A stretch of 48,716 bases of DNA, from contig NZ_JACEOL010000053.1 in assembly GCF_013868055.1 (NCBI RefSeq), positions 1 to 48,716 on the forward strand. Direction: 5' to 3'. This document shows, piece after piece, positions 1 to 7,746 of the stretch. The notes under the pieces are model-generated. The model was not told the DNA's origin. It saw nothing but the letters and a program-made list of their open reading frames with translations, and made no database searches. The stretch comes from Thermoactinomyces mirandus (lineage in GTDB: Bacteria; Bacillota; Bacilli; Thermoactinomycetales; Thermoactinomycetaceae). A program made the translations under genes and the position numbers. Within the stretch, counting starts at the first letter, position 1, and the number at the start of each line of letters is the position of its first letter.

Positions 1-150
1 TTGAGATTGGCTAAATGCAAGGGTCTTGCCTAATTCAATCCCACGAAAGTCTACAGCCCTTGCAATGTGCTTGTGTTTAGCAATATCTGCGCCTATGATT
101 AAAGTCGATTCGTTGATTTGCTCAATTTTACGATTTTGCTTATACTTCAA
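1..150 (-). CDS. IS110-family transposase, N-terminal part (runs off the window)
   Basis: Only the first 50 codons are inside the window; the gene continues to the left of base 1. The reading frame starts at a TTG at 148-150, preceded by a strong GGAGGT ribosome binding site at about 157-162. The protein begins LKYKQNRKIEQINE and continues with LIIGADIAKHKHIARAVDF, the RuvC-like first catalytic Asp segment (IGxDxxK) typical of the DEDD recombinases of IS110/IS1111. These enzymes excise and insert the element without terminal inverted repeats. It is too short to say which subgroup it belongs to. Whether the element is intact lies outside the window. Confidence 0.85.
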   Translation of the reverse strand, partial: MKYKQNRKIEQINESTLIIGADIAKHKHIARAVDFRGIELGKTLAFSQSQ

Positions 151-266
151 TTTGGGTACCTCCTTCGCTATTTAAGGGTCCACTGGCCAGTGGGACACCT
201 CGTATGTTAGCAGGAGGTACTTTTCTTTTTCAACCCCCTTTGTTTTTCAAATACAGGAATGCTCCA
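151..266 (-). mobile_element. Non-coding 5' flank of the IS110-family element
   Basis: This 116-base stretch lies between the recombinase start and the stop codon of the immunity gene. It contains a perfect 14-base palindrome CCACTGGCCAGTGG at 180-193 and a pyrimidine-rich segment. In some IS110 elements the 5' flank encodes a structured guide (bridge) RNA; in the IS1111 subgroup that RNA is at the other end. I cannot fold it here, and the exact element boundary is not visible because these elements lack clear terminal repeats. Confidence 0.4.
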
Positions 267-674
267 TTAACTAGATCTATTGTCTATACCAACAAACACT
301 TCTCCTTCATGATATATTTCTACTACAAAACCAAGCTCCGGAGAAAAAATCCAAGTATCAAAGCTAACTGCAGTTACATCTTCAATAACGGGAAAAACAT
401 TTTTTATATCAGTCTGTACAATGGGTAAAGTTTCCTCATCCCAAATGATATAAATCGCAGTATTGTTTTTTTTACAATACTTTTCCAGAAAATCAAAGAT
501 TTCATTTACGGTATTTACCTTTTTTTTCTTGTGAATTTGATCCCAATCAATTCGCCCCCAATCAGTAAATGAAAATAAACTCTCAAAAATATGAAGTATA
601 TTTCTCTTTTCATCATCAGTTAAAATTTTGCTGTTTTCACCCAAAGATTCAATACATTCATCAAATAAAGTCAT
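267..674 (-). CDS. Putative immunity protein for the adjacent toxin
   Basis: A small acidic protein of about 135 residues without signal peptide or membrane segment, so presumably cytoplasmic. The ATG at 674 is chosen because an AGGGTG ribosome binding site lies six bases upstream; a GTG nine bases earlier has none. It starts ten bases after the stop codon of the toxin gene on the same strand, the usual order of polymorphic toxin then immunity gene. I do not recognise a named immunity family. The inference rests on position, size and acidity. Its stop codon is close to the IS110 flank, so the last residues could have been altered by the insertion. Confidence 0.6.
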   Translation of the reverse strand: MTLFDECIESLGENSKILTDDEKRNILHIFESLFSFTDWGRIDWDQIHKKKKVNTVNEIFDFLEKYCKKNNTAIYIIWDEETLPIVQTDIKNVFPVIEDVTAVSFDTWIFSPELGFVVEIYHEGEVFVGIDNRSS

Positions 675-684
675 CTTAAACACC

Positions 685-1929
685 CTATCTATTTAATTGT
701 TTTAAGTAAACTTTAAATGTAAGCTCATCACCCTCAAAAGGTATTGCATATTTTTTTGCTTTAGCACCTTTACCATTACGGAAATCTTCTACATTAATAT
801 GTGGGCCTTTCTTAGGGTCATAATCCAATCTCCATCTTACTTTTCCATCAGAAGACTGTCTTCCTACAACTTTTCTATACCCAATACTGGATTTGAGATT
901 CCCTATATATGGCTTTGAATTAGGTCCTAAATTGCCAACTAATTTTAGAGCTTTATTTCTAGCTTGTTCATATGTTTTTACCTTTGCAAGTATTTGTTCA
1001 CTTTTAGCAATATTTCCCCCATCTTTATCATACGAAAAATCACAGTCCAGTTTCGGCATCAGCATGGCTGCCAGGTAGCTGTCAGAAGATTGCTGGGAGG
1101 CAAAGGAGCAATCAATATCAATCTTCTTGATGAATTTTACAACCTTGGGAACGCCAAAGGCACCCATCCCCAACAAGGAAATACCTGTTGCACCGGTGAT
1201 GAGAGTGTTTTTCCAGTTGATTTTCTGCCCGCGCAAGTAGTAGTCGGCCATGTTTTTCCAGCCGTCTTTGCTGAAGAACTTTTGCACTGGTGCGGGCAGG
1301 CGGTCGGTCAGACGGCGTCTACTTTGCGCGACTTTGCTGCCTTTGGCCAATTTTGCGGTTTTGTCAATTCCTTTCGTTCCGACAATAGCCAGGACAATTT
1401 GCCCTGCGGCATAGCCAAACCATTCTGCCCGGCTCTTGGCATCTCCCTTCACAACATCTCTTATCCAGGATTCAGAAATGGATTGCCAAATCGCTTTTCC
1501 TGTCTCAATGGAATGCGAGATAGCATGAATCAAGCCCATCAAATTTTCAATCGGATTGGTCAACATGTCACAGATTCCAGTTACTGTATCCACAAACAGT
1601 TTGCCAAACCCCTTGAAGAAGTGGCCGACGACGATCACTACGGAAGTGAGCAAGGCCAGGATTTTTTCAATCCCTTCCCAAAAAGCAGAGGCTTTTTCTT
1701 TCGTCCAATCCCAGGCAGCCGAAATTTTTTCCTCAGCCCACTTACAACCCTGAGCTACGGGCTCAGTGATCCAGTCCCAGGTTCCGTTTTCTTCCTGCGT
1801 ATTTTGAGAGATTGACTCTGTTTTCTCTTGCGGTTCAGGCACGCAGTCATACTGCCCGAAGTCTTCTTGTATCTCTGGAACCTGAAATCCTCTGTCGGCA
1901 AAAACTTCTGCAGGAAACAAGGCTCCCAT
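685..1929 (-). CDS. Secreted polymorphic toxin, N-terminus frameshifted
   Basis: The 414-codon open frame encodes a Trp-rich repetitive N-terminal region (WDWITEP, WDWTKEKASAFWEG), hydrophobic segments near residues 88-110 and 245-265, and a C-terminal domain of about 95 residues (from YEQARNKALKLVGN) ending with GPHINVEDFRNGKG and a conserved basic stretch. That last module looks like an exchangeable nuclease-type toxin tip; H-I-N-V is the likely active-site region, but I cannot name the family. The open frame starts at an internal ATG without a good ribosome binding site. Adding one T to the run of seven at 1936-1942 joins it to an upstream ATG at 1973 and restores a textbook signal peptide. 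As sequenced, the secreted form cannot be made. Confidence 0.65.
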   Translation of the reverse strand: MGALFPAEVFADRGFQVPEIQEDFGQYDCVPEPQEKTESISQNTQEENGTWDWITEPVAQGCKWAEEKISAAWDWTKEKASAFWEGIEKILALLTSVVIVVGHFFKGFGKLFVDTVTGICDMLTNPIENLMGLIHAISHSIETGKAIWQSISESWIRDVVKGDAKSRAEWFGYAAGQIVLAIVGTKGIDKTAKLAKGSKVAQSRRRLTDRLPAPVQKFFSKDGWKNMADYYLRGQKINWKNTLITGATGISLLGMGAFGVPKVVKFIKKIDIDCSFASQQSSDSYLAAMLMPKLDCDFSYDKDGGNIAKSEQILAKVKTYEQARNKALKLVGNLGPNSKPYIGNLKSSIGYRKVVGRQSSDGKVRWRLDYDPKKGPHINVEDFRNGKGAKAKKYAIPFEGDELTFKVYLKQLNR

Positions 1930-1973
1930 GCCAATAAAAAAAGAATCATAAAATGCCTGAGAACTTTCCCCAT
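1930..1973 (-). pseudogene. Detached signal-peptide segment of the toxin gene
   Basis: Translation from the ATG at 1971-1973 gives MGKVLRHFMILF. With one extra T in the poly-T run (poly-A on the plus strand, 1936-1942) it continues FIGMGALFPAEVFA and enters the toxin frame, giving a basic n-region, a hydrophobic core and an A-x-A-like cleavage site before DRGFQVPE. A GAGGAG ribosome binding site lies about 15 bases upstream. Without the extra base this frame runs 72 codons out of frame and stops at about 1755. Confidence 0.7.
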
Positions 1974-2213
1974 ATCTGTCTGTTAAAACTCCTCTCGGTA
2001 GATTAAAAAAGGTAATCCTGAAATTATATACTTCATTTTATAATATATTTTGTGTTAATTTTGTCTATCGTTGCAATTTTTATTTGTTCGTTTCTGTAGT
2101 AAAAAGATGATGCTTCCGTTTAACGACTTGAACTTTGTACTGATTATTGGGGATAACTGTTTTTTATCTCTCTTTTAAAATCCGGGTCAGGCCATTTGCC
2201 TGCCAGTTTCAAC
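1974..2213. other. Intergenic region between toxin and methyltransferase genes
   Basis: AT-rich, 240 bases. On the minus strand, a TATAAA-like box (complement of about 2037-2044) could be the -10 of the toxin promoter, but no convincing -35 is visible. No open frame with a ribosome binding site was seen. Confidence 0.3.
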
Positions 2214-2936
2214 TCAAACCAGCGGCTTGAAAAAAGAGACGCGTCTTTTGCCTGCTTTCAGCTGGTGAACGCGTTGGAATTGGGGATGCTTCAGTTTCTG
2301 CCCATCGGTTACAATCACGACAACAGCATTGTCCAGATAAAGTGCCTGCCAGACATTCTCAAAAAGACGGTTGATAGGGTTTTCTTCATGCCCTTGCCAA
2401 GAAACCAGATTTCCATAGGGAAGATCGGTGATAATCATGTTGGCATCATTGACCGGATTTTCCCCCGGTTTGGTGATATCCCTTTGCCGACAGGTGATTT
2501 TTACCGGTTCCTGCTTTTGCAGGGACTTTAATTTTTTGGCGCTGGCCAGGGCGTCTACGTGGGATGGTTTCCCATACTTCTTGATGTATTCCCTGATCTC
2601 TGCTTCCCTTTTGCGAAGGCCCGCCGGAGTTAATAGCGAAAGATTCCTGGCGGCTGTTTCCAAAATTTCCGCGTCATAATCGGTTGCCCAGATTTCCCGG
2701 ATTTTTCCGGCATGCAAAAAACCGAGGACTGTCAGCAAATAGCCGGAGCCGCAACAAGGATCATAAATTTTGTATCCTTTCTTCTCCTGGTCCTGTTTTA
2801 ACAGCGCCAAGGCCCGGCAAAAAATCTCGCTAGCCAGCCGGACCGGAAAGGGAGCAGACCCGGGGGCATGATATAAAACGCGCCCGCTCGCCAGGTCGGT
2901 ATAATCTTTTTTTGCCGTTTCGTAACGATAGTTCAT
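2214..2936 (-). CDS. AviRa-like rRNA methyltransferase
   Basis: A SAM-dependent methyltransferase of about 240 residues. The SAM-binding motif DPCCGSGYLLTVLG lies near residue 60, and a catalytic-type motif ITDLPYGNLVSW near residue 168. The pairing of an N-terminal D-P-C-C-G-S-G-Y motif with D-L-P-Y-G is typical of AviRa, which methylates 23S rRNA and confers avilamycin resistance in Streptomyces. The start at 2936 (MNYRYETAKK) follows an AGGTGATT ribosome binding site; a longer frame upstream overlaps the hydrolase gene and lacks one. It is the last gene of a TetR-hydrolase-methyltransferase operon. Resistance is an inference from family; a housekeeping rRNA modification is also possible. 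Confidence 0.75.
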   Translation of the reverse strand: MNYRYETAKKDYTDLASGRVLYHAPGSAPFPVRLASEIFCRALALLKQDQEKKGYKIYDPCCGSGYLLTVLGFLHAGKIREIWATDYDAEILETAARNLSLLTPAGLRKREAEIREYIKKYGKPSHVDALASAKKLKSLQKQEPVKITCRQRDITKPGENPVNDANMIITDLPYGNLVSWQGHEENPINRLFENVWQALYLDNAVVVIVTDGQKLKHPQFQRVHQLKAGKRRVSFFKPLV

Positions 2937-2953
2937 GGGAATCACCTGCTTTT

Positions 2954-3814
2954 TTATGGGTTCGTCAGAAATTCGATAACGGCCTGGATAAACTTTTCGG
3001 GATGTTCCCGTTGCGGCCAATGCCGGCACTTCTCAAACAGGCACAGTCTGGAACGGGGAATCTTTTCATGGGCTTTACGGGCATAAACCGGACGTACGGC
3101 GGGATCTTCCTTTCCTTGAATGATCAGGGTCGGCGCTTGTATTTGAGACAATTGTCCGGTCAAATCTGAACGGATTCCTGCCGGAGTAAGCTCACTTCTC
3201 TGAAAAGACATGAATGCTTTGCCCGCGAAAGGCTCAAGTCCGGCCTGGTATATTTCTTCAAACAATTCGTCGGTCAGTTTCCGGGCATCATAAATCACCC
3301 CGGACAACAAACTCCAGCGGGTAAATTTCCGGCTTCTTAACAACCGGTAAGATAATTCATTGAGAAAAGTCTTTACATAGAAATAAGAGAGTTTATGTGA
3401 AACCAGCTTGCTGAAAATGCCATAAGGGGCTACCAAAACAAGACGATCCACTTTGTCGGGATGCATCAGGGAATAGCGGATCGCCAGACCGCCCCCCAGT
3501 GACAATCCAACGAGATGCGCTTTTTTTAATCCCAGCTGGTTTATCAATTCATTCAGAAAATCGACATAAAAATCCAGCGAATAAGTAATATCCGGTTTGT
3601 CACTTTTTCCATAACCGGGCAAGTCGGGAGCAAAAACCCTGAACTTTCCGGAAACCGGGCCCATCACTTCACCCCATGAGAGCCACGCTGAATCAATGCC
3701 CCCTCCATGCAGGAAAATGACAGGTGTTTCCCCCGATGCTTTCCCTGCCACATAACAATGAATTTTCATCTGCCTGACGGTGAAAAAACGGCTGTCAATG
3801 TTTCCGGGTTTCAT
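2954..3814 (-). CDS. Alpha/beta-hydrolase fold protein
   Basis: 286 residues with the full fold signature: oxyanion-hole motif FLHGGG near residue 35, nucleophile elbow GLSLGGG near residue 104, a likely acid in IIQGKEDPAV near residue 236 and the catalytic His in CRHWPQREHPEKF near residue 265. There is no signal peptide, so it is cytoplasmic. The substrate is unknown; the family includes esterases and C-C bond hydrolases. It overlaps the 3' end of the TetR gene by 20 bases and is followed 17 bases later by the methyltransferase, so the three are probably co-transcribed and controlled by the TetR protein. Confidence 0.85.
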   Translation of the reverse strand: MKPGNIDSRFFTVRQMKIHCYVAGKASGETPVIFLHGGGIDSAWLSWGEVMGPVSGKFRVFAPDLPGYGKSDKPDITYSLDFYVDFLNELINQLGLKKAHLVGLSLGGGLAIRYSLMHPDKVDRLVLVAPYGIFSKLVSHKLSYFYVKTFLNELSYRLLRSRKFTRWSLLSGVIYDARKLTDELFEEIYQAGLEPFAGKAFMSFQRSELTPAGIRSDLTGQLSQIQAPTLIIQGKEDPAVRPVYARKAHEKIPRSRLCLFEKCRHWPQREHPEKFIQAVIEFLTNP

Positions 3815-4403
3815 TTGCTGCTCCTCCCTTGATTTTATATGGTTTCAATACTACATCAAAACAGTCGTCAATCCATTCTTCCAAATCCCGGTCCTGATCC
3901 CTCATCCAGACAAAAATGCTGCCCGTTAACGATGAGATGAGTGTCCGACTGATGAGTGCCGGGTTGCACTTTTTCAGTTCCCTGTTTTGCATTGCCTTGA
4001 CCAGCAGCTTTTGTATTTCAGCGTCGATGATTTGCAAGCGTTTCCGGGATAACCGGTACATATCGGGGTCAGCGATTCCCGCCAGGTAAAGGGAAGTAAT
4101 ATTGGCAAGACTTACCGGATCGATGCGGGAATATTGTACAAACACCTCCCTCAAGGCGGCAAGAGGGGATAACGGGCTTTGCTCTGCCCGTTCAAAAACC
4201 AGTTTGGTTTGCTGGATCGTAAAGCGAATATATGCCATCAGCAATTTTTGTTTCGAACCGAACCGTTTGGACAAGGCGGCTGGAGAAATGGATATTTCGT
4301 TAGCGATTTTTTCTAATGTAAGATGATCATAACCCAACTTTCTCAAAGCATGAAACACTGCCATGAAAATTTCCTCATCTGTAAAACAGCGAGGCCTGCC
4401 CAT
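3795..4403 (-). CDS. TetR-family transcriptional regulator
   Basis: 202 residues. The N-terminal 50 residues form a TetR-type helix-turn-helix: GRPRCFTDEEIFMAVF, then TLEKIANEISISPAALSKRFGSKQKLL, which is the recognition-helix region. The rest is a helical ligand-binding and dimerisation domain of low conservation. The start is fixed by AGGAGG six bases before the ATG at 4403. It is the first gene of the operon, overlaps the hydrolase, and has a dyad upstream of its ribosome binding site, so autoregulation is likely. The inducer is unknown. Confidence 0.88.
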   Translation of the reverse strand: MGRPRCFTDEEIFMAVFHALRKLGYDHLTLEKIANEISISPAALSKRFGSKQKLLMAYIRFTIQQTKLVFERAEQSPLSPLAALREVFVQYSRIDPVSLANITSLYLAGIADPDMYRLSRKRLQIIDAEIQKLLVKAMQNRELKKCNPALISRTLISSLTGSIFVWMRDQDRDLEEWIDDCFDVVLKPYKIKGGAANETRKH

Positions 4404-4418
4404 AATAAACCTCCTTCT

Positions 4419-4440
4419 GTAGTAAGTGGTTGATTACTAC
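4419..4440. promoter_or_regulatory. Likely TetR-type operator (inverted repeat)
   Basis: GTAGTAA at 4419-4425 and TTACTAC at 4434-4440 form a perfect 7-base inverted repeat around an 8-base centre, 15 bases upstream of the regulator's start codon. The size and place fit the operator of the adjacent TetR-family gene. The assignment to this regulator is inference. Confidence 0.55.
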
Positions 4441-4555
4441 CAAATTATAACTTCAATCGGCAGGCAATTGCCTTCATGATGTTTTACGACATAATGAACA
4501 AAAAAATATAACGGTGATTTTTTAAACTTGTACGCAGGAGAGTAGCCAAAAAATA

Positions 4556-4583
4556 AAAAAGCGGCACTATCAAGCCACTTTTT
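4556..4583 (-). terminator. Terminator downstream of the Nudix gene
   Basis: Read on the minus strand, AAAGTGGC-ttgatagt-GCCGCTTT is a stem with one G-T pair, followed by a T-rich tract. It lies about 85 bases after the Nudix stop codon. The rest of 4441-4667 is AT-rich and shows nothing else I can name. Confidence 0.5.
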
Positions 4584-4667
4584 CAGAAAGGATGAAGTAA
4601 AACAAATTAGTTAATATAATAAAATTTAAATCATTAACGGTTATGTTTAATAACTTAATATATTGAT

Positions 4668-5174
4668 TCATACATTACCAAGCGGAATCGATTGAAATGA
4701 AATCAGCACTCCTTGTTGATAGACGCAACGGTGGTCAAAATACCCTGCTTCGTTCAACATCGCAGGAAAATACCTGGGCATGCTGTCTGTTACTCCCTCA
4801 TTCCGGGGGTGAAGAATCCAGGAAATTTTCTTCCAGTCCAAAATGCCTTCTTCTGTTTTCACCGGGGTTGACAAGCGGAAATCACGGGGCAGTTCAGCAA
4901 AATACAAGTACATTCCACCAGTTCTCACCTCATCCGAGATCCAGCTGACCACCCCTTTAAATTTTGCTTCTTCAAGGAAAATCCCTGTTTCTTCCTTTAC
5001 TTCCCTCAACACACTTTCATGAGGTGTTTCCCCCGGCCGGATCTTTCCGCCAACGCCATTCCACCTCCCCATCCAAGTTGGATGCTCCCGATTCAACAAT
5101 AATATCTCATCACCGCTTCTGATAAAACAAATGGTGTATTTCAAATCTTCATAGAAAGGTTGACCCAATTCCAT
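4668..5174 (-). CDS. Nudix hydrolase, MutT/8-oxo-dGTP diphosphatase type
   Basis: About 168 residues. The Nudix box GKIRPGETPHESVLREVKEETG (near residues 43-65; G-x5-E-x7-R-E-x2-E-E-x-G) is complete, so the metal-dependent pyrophosphohydrolase should be active. The FIRSGDEILLLNR and GRWNGVGGK segments resemble the MutT/YtkD branch, which cleans oxidised nucleotides, but substrate cannot be read from the sequence. The ATG at 5174 is close to an AGAGGAG; a TTG seven codons upstream (5195) is an alternative start. It is monocistronic and flanked by non-coding DNA. Confidence 0.85.
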   Translation of the reverse strand: MELGQPFYEDLKYTICFIRSGDEILLLNREHPTWMGRWNGVGGKIRPGETPHESVLREVKEETGIFLEEAKFKGVVSWISDEVRTGGMYLYFAELPRDFRLSTPVKTEEGILDWKKISWILHPRNEGVTDSMPRYFPAMLNEAGYFDHRCVYQQGVLISFQSIPLGNV

Positions 5175-5568
5175 TCTCCTCTCTGTGCAGAGCAAGATTT
5201 GTGATATCCTAAACGGCTAATATAACTGTTTTCTTTAAATAAAACTTTTCATTTCTTGGAATGAACACTTTGTTTCACTCAACCGCCAGCACTCCGCCAA
5301 TCATTTTCTTTGTCGGGTTTTTGCCGGCAAAAGGCTAAAGGAAAGAAGTTTTATCTCACACACAAACCCGAATTCGCATCCTCCTTGAAAGACAACTCTC
5401 ATTCTTCCTACAGGTCCGCATACAACCACCTGCAGTTGACAATCAATACTTAAATCCTGTTAGCATCATCGATGGTTGTTCTGCCATCTTGACTATCACC
5501 AGCTTTAACATTGAAAAAGCGGATAGAACAGGGAAAGGACGCTGAAATCGTCTCCTTTCCCCCTGCAT
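5175..5568. other. Intergenic region with weak terminator
   Basis: Nearly 400 bases without a convincing gene. GGGAAAGGA (5531-5539) and TCCTTTCCC (5553-5561) form a 9-base inverted repeat about 10 bases after the lipoprotein stop codon, followed on the minus strand by a loosely T-rich stretch; it is probably that gene's terminator. Nothing else recognised. Confidence 0.4.
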
Positions 5569-6249
5569 TTAAACGGTCACCTGTTTTTTTCTGCGAATCA
5601 GCAGATAACCAATTCCAGCCAGAACAATTACGGCACCGCCCACAACAAGAGCAATATTTGCGATGTTTGTCTTTTCGGCTTCCAGCTGCATGTTATTGGG
5701 CTGTCCGGCGACCAGTTCCCAGGTATATGTATTGCCATTCACCCTGGAAGCATCATGCTTGGTAACCTTCATCGGCAAAGTGAGGTTAAACTTGAAGTCC
5801 AGTTGGGACATAAAGGCTTGCATGCCCATCTCATCTTCGCCCGCATTTCCTTCGGTCATGTCTGTCATATCCAGGTTTCCCTTGAAAACATATTTATCTT
5901 TAAAGAATCCTTCTTCTTTGGTTATATTGAATGTGGTCTCGCCCTGTTGTTTTTGTTTGTTCAGGAATGCGTTCATCTCATCAGCCGTTTTAAAATGTTT
6001 GGATACCCTAACGCCAGTATATCCATTTTCCCGATAATCTTCAGCTTTGTACCCCATGGTTTCGAATTCCTGTTTCTGGATCGGGTTCTCTCCCTCCATC
6101 AGGCTCAACATTTCATTTTGCACCGCTATGACGTGATTTAAATCCACGGAACCGTCTTCATTCACTTTTACATTAAAATCTGCTTTCATACAGCCGGACA
6201 ATACAAAAACGATGCAAAGCACCAAAGTCAATAACAGTTTTCTTTTCAT
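5569..6249 (-). CDS. LppM/DUF3153-like membrane lipoprotein
   Basis: 226 residues. The lipoprotein signal MKRKLLLTLVLCIVFVLSGC ends in a lipobox LSGC, so Cys20 is the lipidated residue. The extracytoplasmic part begins MKADFNVKVNEDGSVDLNH, the beta-rich start typical of the LppM family, and the C-terminus has a transmembrane helix (about residues 200-217) followed by RRKKQ, so both ends sit in the membrane. The start at 6249 follows GGGAGG by seven bases; five upstream codons have no such site. Function is unknown; family members affect envelope properties. It is a single gene with its own terminator. Confidence 0.75.
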   Translation of the reverse strand: MKRKLLLTLVLCIVFVLSGCMKADFNVKVNEDGSVDLNHVIAVQNEMLSLMEGENPIQKQEFETMGYKAEDYRENGYTGVRVSKHFKTADEMNAFLNKQKQQGETTFNITKEEGFFKDKYVFKGNLDMTDMTEGNAGEDEMGMQAFMSQLDFKFNLTLPMKVTKHDASRVNGNTYTWELVAGQPNNMQLEAEKTNIANIALVVGGAVIVLAGIGYLLIRRKKQVTV

Positions 6250-6506
6250 GTTTTGGCCTCCCATTAATTCCTACATGCGCACTTATACAATCTGATCATG
6301 CCTGATGGAGAGAAAAGCGATTAATGTTATGAAATAAAAGCACCGCTTAATGATTTACAGATAAATACCCATCCATGACAGACTATATAAAATGTTGAAT
6401 TTATACTTTTCATATTACAGACTATCCTGGATCAGATGCAATCCGGTAATCTCATTTTGATCTGCTCATGTTCAGCTGTAAATTCTGTTGTTTTTCCTTT
6501 CAATAC

Positions 6507-6536
6507 AAAAAATCCGCTCTCTGGTTCAGAAAGCGG
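6507..6536 (-). terminator. Terminator of the UDG-like gene
   Basis: On the minus strand, CCGCTTTCTG-aac-CAGAGAGCGG (one G-T pair), followed by ATTTTTTG. It lies about 30 bases after the stop codon at 6565. Confidence 0.75.
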
Positions 6537-6564
6537 TTCTTATCCTTAGCCTTGCGCTACTTTT

Positions 6565-7371
6565 CTACGAAGCATCAGCTTGACAATCTTTTGCCAATAT
6601 CAGTTTTGTTGCACTTGACATCCGTTCTGTAAAGCGTGGCTGGGTTTTGCTCAAACTGCTGGGGAACGGGGCGACAATGGTTTTTCTTTGTTTGATCAGG
6701 ATCGGTTCATTGTTATCCACAATGGCAGCATATTTCCGGTTTCTGTCCAACAGCTTCAAAGGAGGGGCGCCCAGCAGGATAATCAGATCCGGTTTGCAAA
6801 AATCTATTTCTGCTTCCAGCAATCTTTTGCTTAATGCTTCGTTGAAATATTTTCTTCTTTTTTGCCGGTCAATGTTTTTATATTGGAGAGAATCCGGTTT
6901 ATAAACCTTTCTGGCATCGGTTATATACAGAAAGTCAAAGTCCAGATTCCACTTGATCAAATGTTCCCTGACCATTTTCCAGCTGCGGTAACGGTATTTC
7001 TGGTTGTGGTCAAGCCTGTCGTTATATTCGGCATATTCGGCGCTGCTTTGAATGCATGGCAACAAGTGGGCAAAGAAAACGACACTTCCGACATCGCTTT
7101 CCAAGGAGTCCTGTGAAACAATCATGGTGCGGAAACCGGCCTGATTGGTAAAATACTTTTTCCCCCACCATGGCAGATCCGCACCGATCTGATCGGTACT
7201 ATAATCCTGATAATGAAAAAAAATATTCAAATCCTTGCTGTAATGGTTGTCAGGAAACATCTTTTGAAAAACAATCGCAGGGGAATTGTCCCGGTAACGT
7301 TCATAAGGATGCGTCTTATGCTCGGCAAAAAGTTTTGCAAGTTTCCTTATTTTTTCACGACAATAATCCAT
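6565..7371 (-). CDS. Uracil-DNA-glycosylase-like protein
   Basis: 268 residues, cytoplasmic. The segment DFDFLYITDARKVY followed by PDLIILLGAPPLKLLD and later VAPFPSSLSKTQPRFTER resembles the order of motifs in the UDG superfamily: an early strand carrying a catalytic loop, a central hydrophobic strand, and a late P-x-P-S loop. The active-site residues are not clear enough to promise glycosylase activity. A strong GGGAGG seven bases before the ATG fixes the start. It lies 29 bases downstream of a decayed small gene and a decayed DUF6884-like gene on the same strand, so it is probably the only surviving member of a three-gene unit. Confidence 0.5.
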   Translation of the reverse strand: MDYCREKIRKLAKLFAEHKTHPYERYRDNSPAIVFQKMFPDNHYSKDLNIFFHYQDYSTDQIGADLPWWGKKYFTNQAGFRTMIVSQDSLESDVGSVVFFAHLLPCIQSSAEYAEYNDRLDHNQKYRYRSWKMVREHLIKWNLDFDFLYITDARKVYKPDSLQYKNIDRQKRRKYFNEALSKRLLEAEIDFCKPDLIILLGAPPLKLLDRNRKYAAIVDNNEPILIKQRKTIVAPFPSSLSKTQPRFTERMSSATKLILAKDCQADAS

Positions 7372-7400
7372 TTTTTTCCTCCCTTTTCTTTAACAATTCT

Positions 7401-7698
7401 TCACTCCATTGATATTTTATAACGTTGATTCACAGTGTTTAAGGCCAAACCAATCAGATCCGGGACTTCATCTTTTATAATTCTCTGAAGCTTTTTGTAC
7501 GCTTCAAATTTAAACAGAACCCGGCACAAATTTTCCATATGATAAGCCACTCCGTCTCCTCATCCGGCAAATTTGTACTTATCTTCCTGTAAGTTTTTAA
7601 TATATTTTCTTCATTGCAATGCCCCGGGTTTCGACCAGCAAGTTATCATTGGCTGCAAAAAAGACACAAAACTTATGATACTCTGGTACTTCGGACAT
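7401..7698 (-). pseudogene. Decayed small gene of unknown function
   Basis: Three successive frames join into one protein-like sequence of about 95 residues. It starts MSEVPEYHKFCVFFAAND at 7698 and continues LLVETRGIAM, then in another frame EENILKTYRKISTNLPDEETEWL, then in the third frame YHMENLCRVLFKFEAYKK, ending in NTVNQRYKISME and TGA at 7401-7403. At least two indels are needed, one near 7610 and one near 7545. I do not recognise the family. It sits between the DUF6884-like pseudogene and the UDG-like gene with operon-like spacing (48 and 29 bases). Confidence 0.5.
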
Positions 7699-7746
7699 CC
7701 ACTTACAAGCCGTCATTTTTTAAATTTAATCAGAGCCTATCCAGTA

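Noticed and set aside
964..1815. Long plus-strand open frame of 283 codons opposite the toxin gene
   Set aside because: It is the antisense shadow of the toxin gene. It has no ribosome binding site, an odd composition and no domain, while the minus-strand product has clear structure.
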